64,000 bases of DNA from Paenibacillus_AA sp045062745 (GCF_045062745.1 NZ_JBJGED010000001.1:310001-374000); one strand, 5' to 3'; shown: positions 37,183 through 46,506, counted from the stretch's first letter. Notes: generated from the letters alone by a model not told the origin. Made by a program: numbers and translations.

Positions 37183-38547
37183 TCAGACAAACCTTACTTG
37201 CGTTCTCTGACGGAGCAGCTCCACGATCCCTTTGGCGATTTTTTGAACCCCTCTCTCAATTAGCTCCTCTTCTACTTGGGAGATACTGAGACGAATGACG
37301 TTTTCTTTCACGAATTCAGAGAGATACATACGCCGTGCATCGTCCGCGAACACACGGTCCTCCCGGAGGTGGTGCAGCAGCTGCTTCGCTTTGAGCGGTG
37401 CCGGCAGCTCGATCGTGGAGTAGAACCCGGACAGCGAACCCGAATAAGAGACGGAAGCAGGCAACAACGCCTCGTACGCCTGCTGCAGCAAGGCAGCCTT
37501 CCGGCTGTACAGCTGCCTCATCCGGTCGATATGCGCACTGAACATCCCGCTCTGGAGGTAAATCTCCAGCGCACCTTGCGTGAGCATGGGCGAATGAACG
37601 TCCGCCGCGAATTTGGCCTGCAGGAAGGTGTCCCTCAACTCATCGGGAAGCACCGCCAGACCTAGTCGCAAGCCGGGCAGCATAACCTTCGAGAAGCTTT
37701 TCACATAAATGACTCTTCCGGACGGATCGTAGGCAAACATAGGGTCCGCTTTCCGGTTCGAATCGAGGTCGCCCATGTAGTCGTCTTCGATGATATAGAC
37801 ATCGTATTGCTGAGCCAGCTCTACGATCCGCCGCTTCTCCTCGTTCGAATAGCTGTACCCCGTCGGATTGTGAAACCGGGACACCGTGTAGAACAGCTTG
37901 ATGTCGTGATGCCGGAACAGCTCCTCCAATCGCTTCAGATCGATGCCGTCTCGCCTGACTTCGATTCCGTACGCCGTCATCTGATGCTGCCGAACGGATT
38001 CGATAAATCCGGCATGCGTGGGCTGTTCGAGGCAAATGTTGCGTTTCCCGTTCGGAAAAGGCAGAGACACGAGCAGATGCAGCGCTTGCTGCGAGCCGGT
38101 GACGACATAGATTCGCTCCGGGATCGTGAACACCTGCAGCTCTTGCAGATGCCGGGCCAGCTGAACCCGCAGCGAAGGCAGGCCTTCAATGTCCGAATAT
38201 GTGAACATGTCTTGCTTATATCGTTCTATCGCCTGATTGATACAATGCTGGAAGTCGCGGTACGGCATTGCGTGCCTATCGGGGCCTGCCGACAGGAAAT
38301 CGATATCGGCCGCAGCTTCTTCCGCGTGATCCCGAGCCCGGTAACCGTCCACGACATAGTAGCCGCTCTGGGGCACCGAATAAATCAAATGCTTCTTCTC
38401 CAGTTCGTCGTACGCTTTAATAACCGTGTTCTTGCTGCAAGCGAAGTCTTGGGATAACGTCCGGATGGAAGGAAGCTTGTCCCCCGGCTTCAGTACGCCG
38501 GTCTCGATGCGCTGTACCATCTCTCCCACAATTTCTTCGTATAGCAT
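37183..38547 (-). CDS. MocR-family (GntR/aminotransferase fusion) transcriptional regulator
   Basis: 454 residues from the ATG at 38547, which follows GAAGGGGAG; upstream in-frame ATGs lack support. Residues 1-75 are a GntR winged helix (GDKLPSIRTLSQDFACSKNT, AYDELEKKHLI). Residues about 95-440 are a fold-type I aminotransferase-like domain with PLP lysine at about 282 (YVKSFSK) and the TGSQQALHLL, SRFHNPTGY and EDDYMGDL motifs. Such regulators sense PLP-linked or amino ligands (PdxR, GabR, DdlR types). It is divergent from a class D beta-lactamase gene, 150 nt away. Confidence 0.9.
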   Translation of the reverse strand: MLYEEIVGEMVQRIETGVLKPGDKLPSIRTLSQDFACSKNTVIKAYDELEKKHLIYSVPQSGYYVVDGYRARDHAEEAAADIDFLSAGPDRHAMPYRDFQHCINQAIERYKQDMFTYSDIEGLPSLRVQLARHLQELQVFTIPERIYVVTGSQQALHLLVSLPFPNGKRNICLEQPTHAGFIESVRQHQMTAYGIEVRRDGIDLKRLEELFRHHDIKLFYTVSRFHNPTGYSYSNEEKRRIVELAQQYDVYIIEDDYMGDLDSNRKADPMFAYDPSGRVIYVKSFSKVMLPGLRLGLAVLPDELRDTFLQAKFAADVHSPMLTQGALEIYLQSGMFSAHIDRMRQLYSRKAALLQQAYEALLPASVSYSGSLSGFYSTIELPAPLKAKQLLHHLREDRVFADDARRMYLSEFVKENVIRLSISQVEEELIERGVQKIAKGIVELLRQRTQVRFV

Positions 38548-38570
38548 TCTCTTCTCCCCTTCCTGTGAAC

Positions 38571-38582
38571 TGTACGGGTACA
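38571..38582. promoter_or_regulatory. Inverted repeat in the mocR-bla intergenic region, possible operator
   Basis: TGTAC-GG-GTACA is a perfect inverted repeat 24 nt upstream of the MocR start codon, positioned to affect one or both divergent genes. Role is inferred from position. Confidence 0.35.
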
Positions 38583-38699
38583 ATCCGGTAAAAACGCCAT
38601 TTAGCATTGGACGGCCGCCCCGTATACTCAACATGACGAAACGCACTTCGTGGGGAAGTCTGTTTAGTCATTATGCTAATCTTCGAGGAGGAATGCAAA

Positions 38700-39494
38700 A
38701 TGAAGAGAATGAAGAGAATGAAGAATGTCGCCCTGCTGTTCTTGGCCTTGATGCTGACGGTCTCCCTCGGGAGCATCGCAAACGCCAAATCCGAGACGAA
38801 AGAGCTTCATGTCGAGGACCTCTTCCATGGAGTTCCCGGCACGACCGTAATCAAGAACCTGAAGACGGATAAAGTGTACACGTACAACCTCGAGAGGAGC
38901 AACACGCGGTACACCCCGGAATCGTCATTCAAAGTACCGAACGCGCTAATCGGGTTGGAAGAACATGCCGTCCAGGACGAATACGAAGTGAAGCGTTGGG
39001 ACGGAGTGGTACGGCAGTTCGACGTCTGGAACCGGGATCACACGCTCGCTTCCGCCATGAGGCATTCCGCGATCTGGTATTATCAAGCAATGGCGCGGGA
39101 TATCGGCCCTGAGCGGATGCAGACGAACCTGGACCGGATCGAGTATGGCAATCGTGATATCAGCGGCGGCATCGATACGTTTTGGTTGAACAGCAGCCTG
39201 ACCATCTCGGCCCAGGAACAGGCTCATTTCATGGAGGAGCTGGTGGAGGAGACGCTGCCCTTCGGCGAGCAGACGATGAAGACGGTCAAGCGGATTATGA
39301 TCGATAACGAACAGGACGACTATACGATTCATGGCAAAACGGGAACGAGGTTGTCCGATATGGGACTGGGCTGGTATGTCGGCTATGTGGAGACGGACCG
39401 CGGGACGTGGGTGTTCGCCACCAATGTCGACAGCAGCGGTACGACGGCCAAAACCATTACGCTGGAGTGTTTGGAGGAATTGAATATTTTTTGA
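38700..39494 (+). CDS. Class D (OXA-type) beta-lactamase-like protein
   Basis: 264 residues from the ATG at 38700 after GAGGAGG. The signal peptide ends SIANA. Catalytic motifs of class D serine beta-lactamases are present: S75-S-F-K78 (S-x-x-K), S123-A-I (usually S-x-V), Y149-G-N151, and H-K213-T-G followed by GWYVGYVE. Full length for the family. The substitution in the second motif leaves the hydrolytic spectrum uncertain; BPU-1/BSD-1-like enzymes of Bacillus are the expected relatives (family knowledge). It is divergent from a MocR regulator. Secreted or released outside the membrane. Confidence 0.85.
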   Translation: MKRMKRMKNVALLFLALMLTVSLGSIANAKSETKELHVEDLFHGVPGTTVIKNLKTDKVYTYNLERSNTRYTPESSFKVPNALIGLEEHAVQDEYEVKRWDGVVRQFDVWNRDHTLASAMRHSAIWYYQAMARDIGPERMQTNLDRIEYGNRDISGGIDTFWLNSSLTISAQEQAHFMEELVEETLPFGEQTMKTVKRIMIDNEQDDYTIHGKTGTRLSDMGLGWYVGYVETDRGTWVFATNVDSSGTTAKTITLECLEELNIF

Positions 39495-39503
39495 GTTTCC
39501 TCC

Positions 39504-39546
39504 AAAGCCTTGAATTTCAACGGGATGTTGAGATTCAAGGCTTTTT
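39504..39546. terminator. Bidirectional terminator after the beta-lactamase gene
   Basis: AAAGCCTTGAAT and ATTCAAGGCTTT form a 12-bp stem, with inner TCAAC/GTTGA and T/A runs on both sides. It can also end the small ORF on the other strand. Confidence 0.85.
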
Positions 39547-39585
39547 GCGAGGGGATCATCGATTATGGAGGCAAAATAATAGGCG

Positions 39586-39756
39586 TTAATTGGGGTATTT
39601 CGGAATTTGCCCCTTCAAGCGGTCCTTTTCATCGTAGATTACCACGCTCATATGTTTGAATGTTTTCCTTAGTTCGAATAACTGTTTTAATGCTTCCTCC
39701 TTTGTCATCGGTTCCCCAATTCTCTTTCCCTTATGAGCTATATAGTACTTGTACAC
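39586..39756 (-). CDS. Small protein of 56 residues, unknown function
   Basis: A GTG at 39756 preceded by AGGGATGGAGA opens a 56-codon frame ending at TAA (39588-39586). The product starts MYKYYIAHKGKRIGEPMTK, continues EEALKQLFELRKTF and ends QIPKYPN. It is rich in Lys and Glu, with alternating hydrophobics and a strand-helix-strand pattern. Good codon use and a composition like that of a folded cytosolic protein support it being real. No family is recognised. Confidence 0.55.
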   Translation of the reverse strand: MYKYYIAHKGKRIGEPMTKEEALKQLFELRKTFKHMSVVIYDEKDRLKGQIPKYPN

Positions 39757-39850
39757 TCTCCATCCCTATTGATTGATTCATTTTGTATCATTATCATTTC
39801 GAAAATATCCAATTATTTCAACCCTTTTATTTTCAATGAAGAATATAAGA

Positions 39851-39877
39851 AAAAGAGCCGCAAAATAGCGACTCTTG
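39851..39877 (-). terminator. Terminator after the GNAT gene
   Basis: AGAGTCGC and GCGGCTCT (one GU pair) enclose a 6-nt loop and are followed by TTTTCTT on the minus strand. Confidence 0.7.
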
Positions 39878-39927
39878 TAGGTTCACTATAGGCAAACTAA
39901 TCTTTCATGCTTAAGAAATGGGCCTGA

Positions 39928-40386
39928 TTATGATTTTATCCCATGCAGCTCCAGCCGATGCGACACATTGCCCTCCCCCGGCTCTGCATGAAACCCCAAC
40001 GATCGGTAGAAACGGTCGGCCTCGGGGGATTCGGTAAAGAGCGTCAGTAGCGTGTAATGCTGCTTCGCCTCCTCGATGATGGCGGCCATCAACCGATGCC
40101 CTACGCGGTTTCGGCGATAGCCGGGGCGGACATATACGCGGCGCACTCGTCCGACCCGCGGATTGTGCGAGTAAGGGTCCCGATTCAGCCCGCACACGCC
40201 CACGATTTTGCCACCAAGCACAGCGCCAAGCAATATTTCTCCGGGTCTATCGAACCGATTCGTTCCGGTGCCATAATCGTCGATCAACCGCCGGATATGC
40301 CGGTGGCCCTCTCGTACACTATCCTCGGCCAATTCGGACAAGTTGTCTCCGATTTCATGCAAAGGAACAATCATGAGGTCATCCAT
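39928..40386 (-). CDS. GNAT-family N-acetyltransferase
   Basis: 152 residues from an ATG after GGGAGGA. The acetyl-CoA loop VRRVYVRPGYRRNRVGHRLM and the terminal ADRFYRSLGF segment are diagnostic. The substrate is unknown. It appears monocistronic, with its own terminator. Confidence 0.85.
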   Translation of the reverse strand: MDDLMIVPLHEIGDNLSELAEDSVREGHRHIRRLIDDYGTGTNRFDRPGEILLGAVLGGKIVGVCGLNRDPYSHNPRVGRVRRVYVRPGYRRNRVGHRLMAAIIEEAKQHYTLLTLFTESPEADRFYRSLGFHAEPGEGNVSHRLELHGIKS

Positions 40387-40469
40387 CCGCTTTTTCCTCC
40401 CTACTCAAGTCACATTATTATTGCGACCCACCATATAAGACTTAGGACTAACACCTGCCTCGCGACCGG

Positions 40470-40501
40470 GTTCCGGCTCCGACCAAGGTCGGGCCCCGAA
40501 C
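40470..40501. other. GC-rich hairpin in the intergenic region
   Basis: CCGACC-AA-GGTCGG with flanking GTTC/GAAC makes a compact stem about 105 nt upstream of the gene at 40608. No T-run follows, so it is not a typical terminator. Confidence 0.35.
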
Positions 40502-40607
40502 TATCCCTCGGTTCGTTCCGTACGGCCTTCCACTCCCGATATACTGGAGCTATACAAAACACCGTGAGGACTTTACAGGCCACTTTTTTTACGGAGGAAT
40601 CGTTCCC

Positions 40608-41162
40608 ATGACGCACCATAAGTATATCTATATCGTGCTGACCGATACGGGCACTCTGCTCAACCGGTTGATCCGGCTCTACACGGGAGACTTACTGAAT
40701 CACGCTTCCCTCTCTCTGGATGCGGGCTTGCAGCACGTCTACAGCTTCGGGCGAAAAGATCAACGCAACCCGTGGCTCGGAGGCTTCGTCCGGGAGAACA
40801 TGCGCGGCGACCTGATGCGGCGCGCCCAATGCGCCGTCTATCAGATTCGGGTGACGGCCCGACAATATGACCACTTGAAATCTATCATCCGTGCGTTCGA
40901 GCAGAACGAACACCAGTACTCCTTCAACCTGCTGGGGTTGATCGGCGTCGCCTGCGGCATCCCCCTGAAACGGAAGCATAAGTTTTTCTGCTCGGAGTTC
41001 GTCGCCCATGTCTTGTCCCGCGCGGGCATCGAGGCGGTCGACAAGCCTACCGGCCTCGTGCGCCCGTGCGATTTCGCCAAGTCGCCGGCCTTGAAGCCGG
41101 TGTACGAGGGGCCGGTCCTCGACTACCTGGAGTCCGGCCGATCCGTAGAGTGCGTCTCGTAA
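40608..41162 (+). CDS. Permuted NlpC/P60 (papain-like) family protein
   Basis: 184 residues from an ATG after ACGGAGGA. NHASLSLD near residue 30 supplies a candidate catalytic His, and FFCSEFVAHVLSRAG near residue 127 the Cys, the order seen in circularly permuted NlpC/P60 (YiiX-like) domains. No signal peptide is visible, so it is probably cytosolic. Substrate (amide or lipid ester) cannot be assigned. Confidence 0.7.
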   Translation: MTHHKYIYIVLTDTGTLLNRLIRLYTGDLLNHASLSLDAGLQHVYSFGRKDQRNPWLGGFVRENMRGDLMRRAQCAVYQIRVTARQYDHLKSIIRAFEQNEHQYSFNLLGLIGVACGIPLKRKHKFFCSEFVAHVLSRAGIEAVDKPTGLVRPCDFAKSPALKPVYEGPVLDYLESGRSVECVS

Positions 41163-41208
41163 AGAGACGGCGGTTGCATCGATGGGCTTACGTGCCGGTA
41201 CCGCGCGG

Positions 41209-42612
41209 TTAGTACAGCTCCGGCGGCTTGACCGGCTTGGAGCCGATCCGTCGGACGACGTCCTCCAGCGACTCGGGAGCGAGGAGCTCGACCGGCGAGA
41301 AGCCTTTCTCGAAGCGGAACGCATCCCCCTCCAGCAGCAGCACATACCTCCCGCCAACTTGGGCGATGTGAAGCGTATCGCCGAAATCCGCCAGCTTCGC
41401 TTTCACGAGGACATCGTCCAGCTTGAACTTCAGCTCCAGCTCCGGCTTTTCCTCGATCAAGCGTTGGGACGCCTCGATGACCTGCTCCGTGCTCCATTTC
41501 TCCTGCAGATTTCGCTTGTCGCTCGCCGCCCACAGCTCCAGCTCTTTCGCCTCTCGAGCTTGCTCGGCGGAAGCGTGGACCGGTAAGCGAATCGGACTCT
41601 CGGCGTAATCTTCGGATGCCGTTTCACCATGGATCGCCTGATAAGGGTCGCCGTCACGGAAGCTTCCGGGTTCAGGCTCATGGGCGCCTGCTGTCCAGTT
41701 AGTGTCAACGGTTCCAGCATCCATCGTCGACCCCATCGGCTCCTCATCTGCGGCTCCCCGCTCTCCGTCTGTGGAATTGCCGACACTTGGTCCAGCATCC
41801 CATCCTTCATACGCCGCGGCGTTTTGCATTCCTTCGGAGCCTCGGCCGCCTCCAGCGCTCCAGCCGTTCCCATCCGAGGCGCCATACCCCTGACGAGAGC
41901 TGCGTCCGCCTTGCCACTTGTTGTCCATGTACTCCTGCACCATGTCGAACACTTGGTGGCTGATGATTTCAGGCATCGATTTTTCATACGAAATGTACTT
42001 GAGGAAGTCCTCGAAGTAGCGCGCATGCGACGCCTGATGCACCTTCAGCTCCCACTCGTCCAGCATCCCTTCCTCTTGCATATGGGGATACTGGATCGAC
42101 TTCATATTCTTCGCGTTGATCGCCATCTCCACATGCGTAATGAGAGAATGCTCGTCCGAGATACGCGCGATCTTCGGCTCGAAATCGCATTTCATCACGA
42201 ACACGAACGGCTCGCTCGACACCCGCTCCGCCCGCGCCCGGGCAATGATCAGCGCTCCGCCTCGCATGGCGCTCGCATTCATATAGGTGCGCACCAGCTC
42301 ATCCGCGCAGCCGAAGAAGTAATCCTTCGTCGGCTCCGCCCGCAGACGGTGGAACAAGCTGTAGTTCGGGTTGCTCGCCAGGTCGTACCCCGGCTCTATG
42401 AGGAAGCGCCCGATCTTCGTCGGCGGCTGCTCGGAGTTCGGATGCTTCTCGACCTTGCGCTTGATGATGCGGGTAAACTCCCCGTCCAGAAATTCCTTCA
42501 GCTCGCTCCCAGCGTAAGCCTCGCGGTCAAGTGTCTTGTAATGCTTGAAATGCCGGTCCGACCCCTCGGTCTGGATGACGAAAAACGATAAGTATTCTAC
42601 TGTGAAATCCAT
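41209..42612 (-). CDS. DUF3900-type protein with a long low-complexity insert
   Basis: 467 residues from an ATG after AAAGGGAG. Residues 1-232 match the conserved DUF3900 pattern known from Bacillales (TVEYLSFFVIQTEG, PPTKIGRFLIEPGYDL, FVMKCDFEPK, MKSIQYPHM). Residues about 233-345 are a Gly/Ser/Asp/Glu-rich low-complexity stretch. A second folded part follows at about 350-467 (ELKFKLDDVLVKAKL, GGRYVLLLEGDAF). Function unknown; the family call is from recall of the sequence pattern. Confidence 0.7.
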   Translation of the reverse strand: MDFTVEYLSFFVIQTEGSDRHFKHYKTLDREAYAGSELKEFLDGEFTRIIKRKVEKHPNSEQPPTKIGRFLIEPGYDLASNPNYSLFHRLRAEPTKDYFFGCADELVRTYMNASAMRGGALIIARARAERVSSEPFVFVMKCDFEPKIARISDEHSLITHVEMAINAKNMKSIQYPHMQEEGMLDEWELKVHQASHARYFEDFLKYISYEKSMPEIISHQVFDMVQEYMDNKWQGGRSSRQGYGASDGNGWSAGGGRGSEGMQNAAAYEGWDAGPSVGNSTDGERGAADEEPMGSTMDAGTVDTNWTAGAHEPEPGSFRDGDPYQAIHGETASEDYAESPIRLPVHASAEQAREAKELELWAASDKRNLQEKWSTEQVIEASQRLIEEKPELELKFKLDDVLVKAKLADFGDTLHIAQVGGRYVLLLEGDAFRFEKGFSPVELLAPESLEDVVRRIGSKPVKPPELY

Positions 42613-42844
42613 CCTGCCGCTCCCTTTGCCGAATCAAAATAGTCCATTGTCTACTTTAGCGGAAAATGCGGGAGCCGACAACCGCAAAGCGAGTTTTCAG
42701 TTCGGCTTCAAGCCGTCATCTCCCTTCTGCGGACTATTATTTCGGAAGACTTTTTTCCTATCGAATTTGTCCGTTGACGCTGTTCGGGGAATCCTATAAA
42801 GTACATACGTATAACCGCTTATCCGCATGAAACGGAGGCCCCTC

Positions 42845-44611
42845 ATGAAAGCAAGGAAAGCGATCAATATCCCGCTCAGCGAGTACGTGAAGCTGCTGTA
42901 CGGCTACTTGAAGCCGCAATGGAAGAGCATGCTGTTCCTGATGGTGCTGCTCCTGGCGGCGCTAGGCATGCAGCTGATCAATCCGCAGATCATCCGCTAT
43001 TTTCTAGATACCGCGCATACCGAGTCCAGCATTCGCCCGCTCCTCTGGGCCGCGGTGCTGTTCATCGGCGTATCGCTCGTACTGCAAGTCGTAACCGTGA
43101 TCGCCGCCTACATAGGCGAGAACGTGGGCTGGATCGCCACCAACCGGCTTCGCGGAGACGTCGCCGCCCACTGTATGAGCCTGGATCTGTCGTTCCACAA
43201 ATCGCATACGGCCGGGGCCATCATCGAACGGGTCGACGGAGACATTAATGCGCTTGCGAATTTCTTCTCGAACTTCGTCATTACGCTGATGTCGAACGTT
43301 CTTCTGGTCGCCGGCATTCTCGTGCTGCTGTTCCGCGAAGGATGGGTGATCGGGGCGGCGATGAGCGTCTTCGTGGTGCTAGCCATCTATGCGATCAACT
43401 ATGTGCGTAAGTTCGCGGTTCCTTATTGGGGCAAAATGCGGCAAATGAGTGCGGAATTCTACGGGTTCCTGGGCGAGCACTTGGAAGGCACCGAGGATAC
43501 GCGCGCAAACGGCGCAACCCCGTACGTCATGCACAAGTTTCACTCGCTGCTCCGCCGCTGGCTGCCGATTCGCCAACGGGCGTTCTACGGCTGGGCGTCG
43601 ATGTGGATCACGACGTTGATCGTTTTCGCGATCGGCAACGCCATCGCCTTCGCCGTGAGCGCTTATATGTGGGAAGCGGGAGCGATCTCACTCGGTACGG
43701 TGTACATGATCTTCTACTATACCGAGCTGATGGCCAAGCCGATCGAGAAAATTCGGACCCAGATGGAAGATTTGCAAAAAGCGGACGCCAGCATCATGCG
43801 GGTACGCGAGCTGATGGAGACGAAGTCCGCCATCCCGGACGACGGACCGGGCACCCCGCTGCCGGACGGACCGCTCGGCGTGCGGTTTGATCGGGTCAGC
43901 TTCGGTTATGAGGAAGGTGTCACGAACTTGAAGGAGCTGCAGTTCCGGGTAGAGCCCGGCCAGGTGGTCGGCGTGCTGGGCCGGACCGGCAGCGGCAAAT
44001 CGACGCTCGCCCGCTTGCTTCTTCGGTTCTACGATGTGCGCGAGGGTTCGATCAAGCTGGGCGGCGTGCCGATTCGCGATGCTAGGCTCAAAGATTTGCG
44101 GCAGCGTGTGGCGCTCGTGACGCAGAACATTGAGATTTTCCAAGGCACGGTCCGCGACAACCTCACCTTTTTCGACGACTCGATCCCGGATGCGCGCATC
44201 GTCGAGGTGCTGACGGAGCTCGGGCTGGACGGCTGGCTGAGCTCCATGCCACATGGGCTCGACACCCAGCTCGAATCGGGCGGCGGCGGCTTGTCCGCGG
44301 GCGAAGCCCAGCTGCTCGCGTTCGCGCGCGTCTTCTTGTCCGAGCCGGGCCTCGTCATCCTCGACGAAGCTTCGTCGAGGCTCGATCCGGCGACGGAGCA
44401 GAAGATGGAGGCCGCGATCGGGAAGCTGCTGCGCGACCGCACATGCCTCATCATCGCGCATCGGCTCGCGACGATTCAGCGCGCCGACGCGATTCTCATT
44501 CTCGAGGAAGGCCGCATCGTCGAGTTCGGCAGCCGCGTGCGGCTGGCCGCCGATTCCGGTTCCCGATATAGCCGGATCCTCTCGGCCGGATTGGAGGAGA
44601 TGCTCGTATGA
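42845..44611 (+). CDS. ABC exporter half-transporter (permease-ATPase), subunit 1
   Basis: 588 residues from the ATG at 42845, which has GGAGG 6 nt upstream; an ATG 6 codons earlier is less likely. An N-terminal six-helix exporter domain is followed by an ATPase with Walker A GRTGSGKST, Q-loop LVTQN, Walker B LVILDEASS and H-loop IIAHR. The signature is LSAGEAQ, not LSGGQ. It overlaps the next gene by 4 nt (ATGA), so the two form a heterodimer. Export substrate unknown (drug, lipid or peptide). Confidence 0.92.
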   Translation: MKARKAINIPLSEYVKLLYGYLKPQWKSMLFLMVLLLAALGMQLINPQIIRYFLDTAHTESSIRPLLWAAVLFIGVSLVLQVVTVIAAYIGENVGWIATNRLRGDVAAHCMSLDLSFHKSHTAGAIIERVDGDINALANFFSNFVITLMSNVLLVAGILVLLFREGWVIGAAMSVFVVLAIYAINYVRKFAVPYWGKMRQMSAEFYGFLGEHLEGTEDTRANGATPYVMHKFHSLLRRWLPIRQRAFYGWASMWITTLIVFAIGNAIAFAVSAYMWEAGAISLGTVYMIFYYTELMAKPIEKIRTQMEDLQKADASIMRVRELMETKSAIPDDGPGTPLPDGPLGVRFDRVSFGYEEGVTNLKELQFRVEPGQVVGVLGRTGSGKSTLARLLLRFYDVREGSIKLGGVPIRDARLKDLRQRVALVTQNIEIFQGTVRDNLTFFDDSIPDARIVEVLTELGLDGWLSSMPHGLDTQLESGGGGLSAGEAQLLAFARVFLSEPGLVILDEASSRLDPATEQKMEAAIGKLLRDRTCLIIAHRLATIQRADAILILEEGRIVEFGSRVRLAADSGSRYSRILSAGLEEMLV

Positions 44612-46365
44612 CGACGTTCCAATTCTTATGGCGGCTCGTGCGTTACCGGCCCGGGATGTACTTCGCGAATGCGGCCGCCTGGTCGCTGATCTACCTGGCT
44701 CCGGTGCTGCCGGGTATGGTTACGAAGCTCTTCTTCGATGAGCTGTCCGGCGAATCGGCCTACGAATTCGGCATCTGGATGCTGGTCGTCTTCCTGCTGG
44801 CGGCTGCCGTAGCTCGTTCGATCCTGATCATCTTCGGGTTTATCACCGACGTACAGTTCCGGGCCCGCATCGGCGGTCTGCTGCGACGCAACATGCTGAG
44901 CCACATCCTGAAGGAGCCGGGTGCCAAAGCGATCCCCGTATCCCCGGGCGAAGCGATCAGCAACTTCCGTGACGACGTCGAGCAGTCCGAGGAGATGGTC
45001 AGCTGGTCGGTCGATGCGTTCGGCATGACGACGTTCGCCGTCGTCAGCTTCTTCATCTTGATGAGCATCGACGTGAAGATGACGCTGCTGGTCTTCGTCC
45101 CGCTCGTGCTCGTCGTCACGGCGGCGCAGGCGTCTACCGCGATGCTCCAGAAGTACCGGGCCGCTAGCCGCGAAGCGACGAGCCAGGTGACCGGCGCGAT
45201 CGCGGAGATGTTCGGCGCGGTGCAGGCGATCCAGGTCGCCGGCGCCGAGGACCGCGTCATCGGCCGGTTCCGCCGGCTGAACGACCAGCGCCGCAGCGCG
45301 ATGCTGAAGGATAAGCTGATGAACCAGGTGCTCGAATCGGTGTTCTCGAACTCCGTCAACATCGGCACCGGGCTCATCCTGCTGCTCGGCGCGCAGGCGA
45401 TGCGCAGCGGCAGCTTCACGGTCGGCGACTTCGCGCTGTTCGTCTACTACCTGACGTTCGTGACGCAGTTCATCCAGAACTTCGGCAAGTTCCTGACCTA
45501 CTACAAGCAGAGCGAAGTGTCGAAAGCCCGCATGATCGAGCTGCTGCAGCACGCCCCGGCTTCGAAGCTGACGGAGCCGCACCCGCTCTACCTGCGCGGC
45601 GAGCTCCCGCCTCTGGTCGCGCCGGTGCGCACCGAGCAAGACCGGCTGCAGCAGTTGACGGTACGCGGGCTGACGTACCGCTACCCGGAGACGGGTCGAG
45701 GGATCGATGACATCGACCTGCACTTGCCGCGTCACTCGTTCACCGTCGTGACAGGTAGGATCGGGTCCGGCAAGACGACGCTCGTCCGGACGCTGCTCGG
45801 TCTGCTCCCCCGGGACCGGGGAGCTGTGTTGTGGAACGGCGTCCAGGTGGACGACGCCGGCAGCTTTTTCGTGCCGCCGCGCAGTGCGTATACGCCGCAG
45901 GTGCCGCGGCTGTACAGCGACACCTGGCAGCGCAACGTGCTGCTCGGGGCCGACGCGACGCCGGCCCAGCTCGAGGCGGCGATCCGCTCCGCGGTGATGG
46001 AGGACGACATCGCGGCTCTCCCAGGCGGGCTGGACACCGTCATCGGCCCGCGCGGGGTGAAGCTGTCGGGCGGCCAGGCGCAGCGCACGGCGGCGGCCCG
46101 GATGTTCGTCCGCGGCGCGGAGCTGCTCGTCTTCGACGACCTGTCGAGCGCCCTCGACGTCGAGACGGAGCGCAAGCTGTGGGAGCGCCTCTTCGAGCGG
46201 CGGGAGGCGACGTGTCTCGTCGTCTCTCACCGCAAGGCCGCCCTCGCTTACGCCGACCGCATCCTCGTCCTGAAGGACGGGCGCGTGGAGGCCGAGGGCA
46301 CGCTGGAGGAGCTGCTCGCTACGAGCGAGGAGATGCGCAGGCTCTGGAACGGCGAGGCGGAGTGA
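44608..46365 (+). CDS. ABC exporter half-transporter (permease-ATPase), subunit 2
   Basis: 585 residues, translationally coupled to subunit 1 through an ATGA overlap, with GGAGGAG upstream of the start. It has an N-terminal membrane domain, then Walker A GRIGSGKTT, signature LSGGQAQ and H-loop VVSHR. Walker B ends LLVFDDLSS, so the catalytic Glu is Asp. With the altered signature of subunit 1 this builds one degenerate and one consensus ATP site, as in known heterodimeric exporters. Confidence 0.92.
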   Translation: MTTFQFLWRLVRYRPGMYFANAAAWSLIYLAPVLPGMVTKLFFDELSGESAYEFGIWMLVVFLLAAAVARSILIIFGFITDVQFRARIGGLLRRNMLSHILKEPGAKAIPVSPGEAISNFRDDVEQSEEMVSWSVDAFGMTTFAVVSFFILMSIDVKMTLLVFVPLVLVVTAAQASTAMLQKYRAASREATSQVTGAIAEMFGAVQAIQVAGAEDRVIGRFRRLNDQRRSAMLKDKLMNQVLESVFSNSVNIGTGLILLLGAQAMRSGSFTVGDFALFVYYLTFVTQFIQNFGKFLTYYKQSEVSKARMIELLQHAPASKLTEPHPLYLRGELPPLVAPVRTEQDRLQQLTVRGLTYRYPETGRGIDDIDLHLPRHSFTVVTGRIGSGKTTLVRTLLGLLPRDRGAVLWNGVQVDDAGSFFVPPRSAYTPQVPRLYSDTWQRNVLLGADATPAQLEAAIRSAVMEDDIAALPGGLDTVIGPRGVKLSGGQAQRTAAARMFVRGAELLVFDDLSSALDVETERKLWERLFERREATCLVVSHRKAALAYADRILVLKDGRVEAEGTLEELLATSEEMRRLWNGEAE

Positions 46366-46375
46366 CCAAATGTAA

Positions 46376-46432
46376 AAAACGGGAGAAGAAGGAGCGGTGA
46401 CCGACACTCACCGCTGCTTCTTCTCCCGTTTC
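46376..46432. terminator. Very long hairpin terminator after the ABC exporter
   Basis: A 24-bp stem with one mismatch (AAACGGGAGAAGAAG against CTTCTTCTCCCGTTT, with inner GCGGTGA/TCACCGC) follows the stop at 46365. Confidence 0.85.
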
Positions 46433-46506
46433 TATTCGATCGACTTGTCCGGATCCCGATCGTAGGTCCCTTCACTCCGCACCCCGACGTTCCCGCTCCA
46501 ATCCTC

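Noticed and set aside
44626..46407. Open frame of 593 codons antisense to ABC exporter subunit 2
   Set aside because: Same codon-bias artefact; no ribosome site and composition unlike a folded protein.
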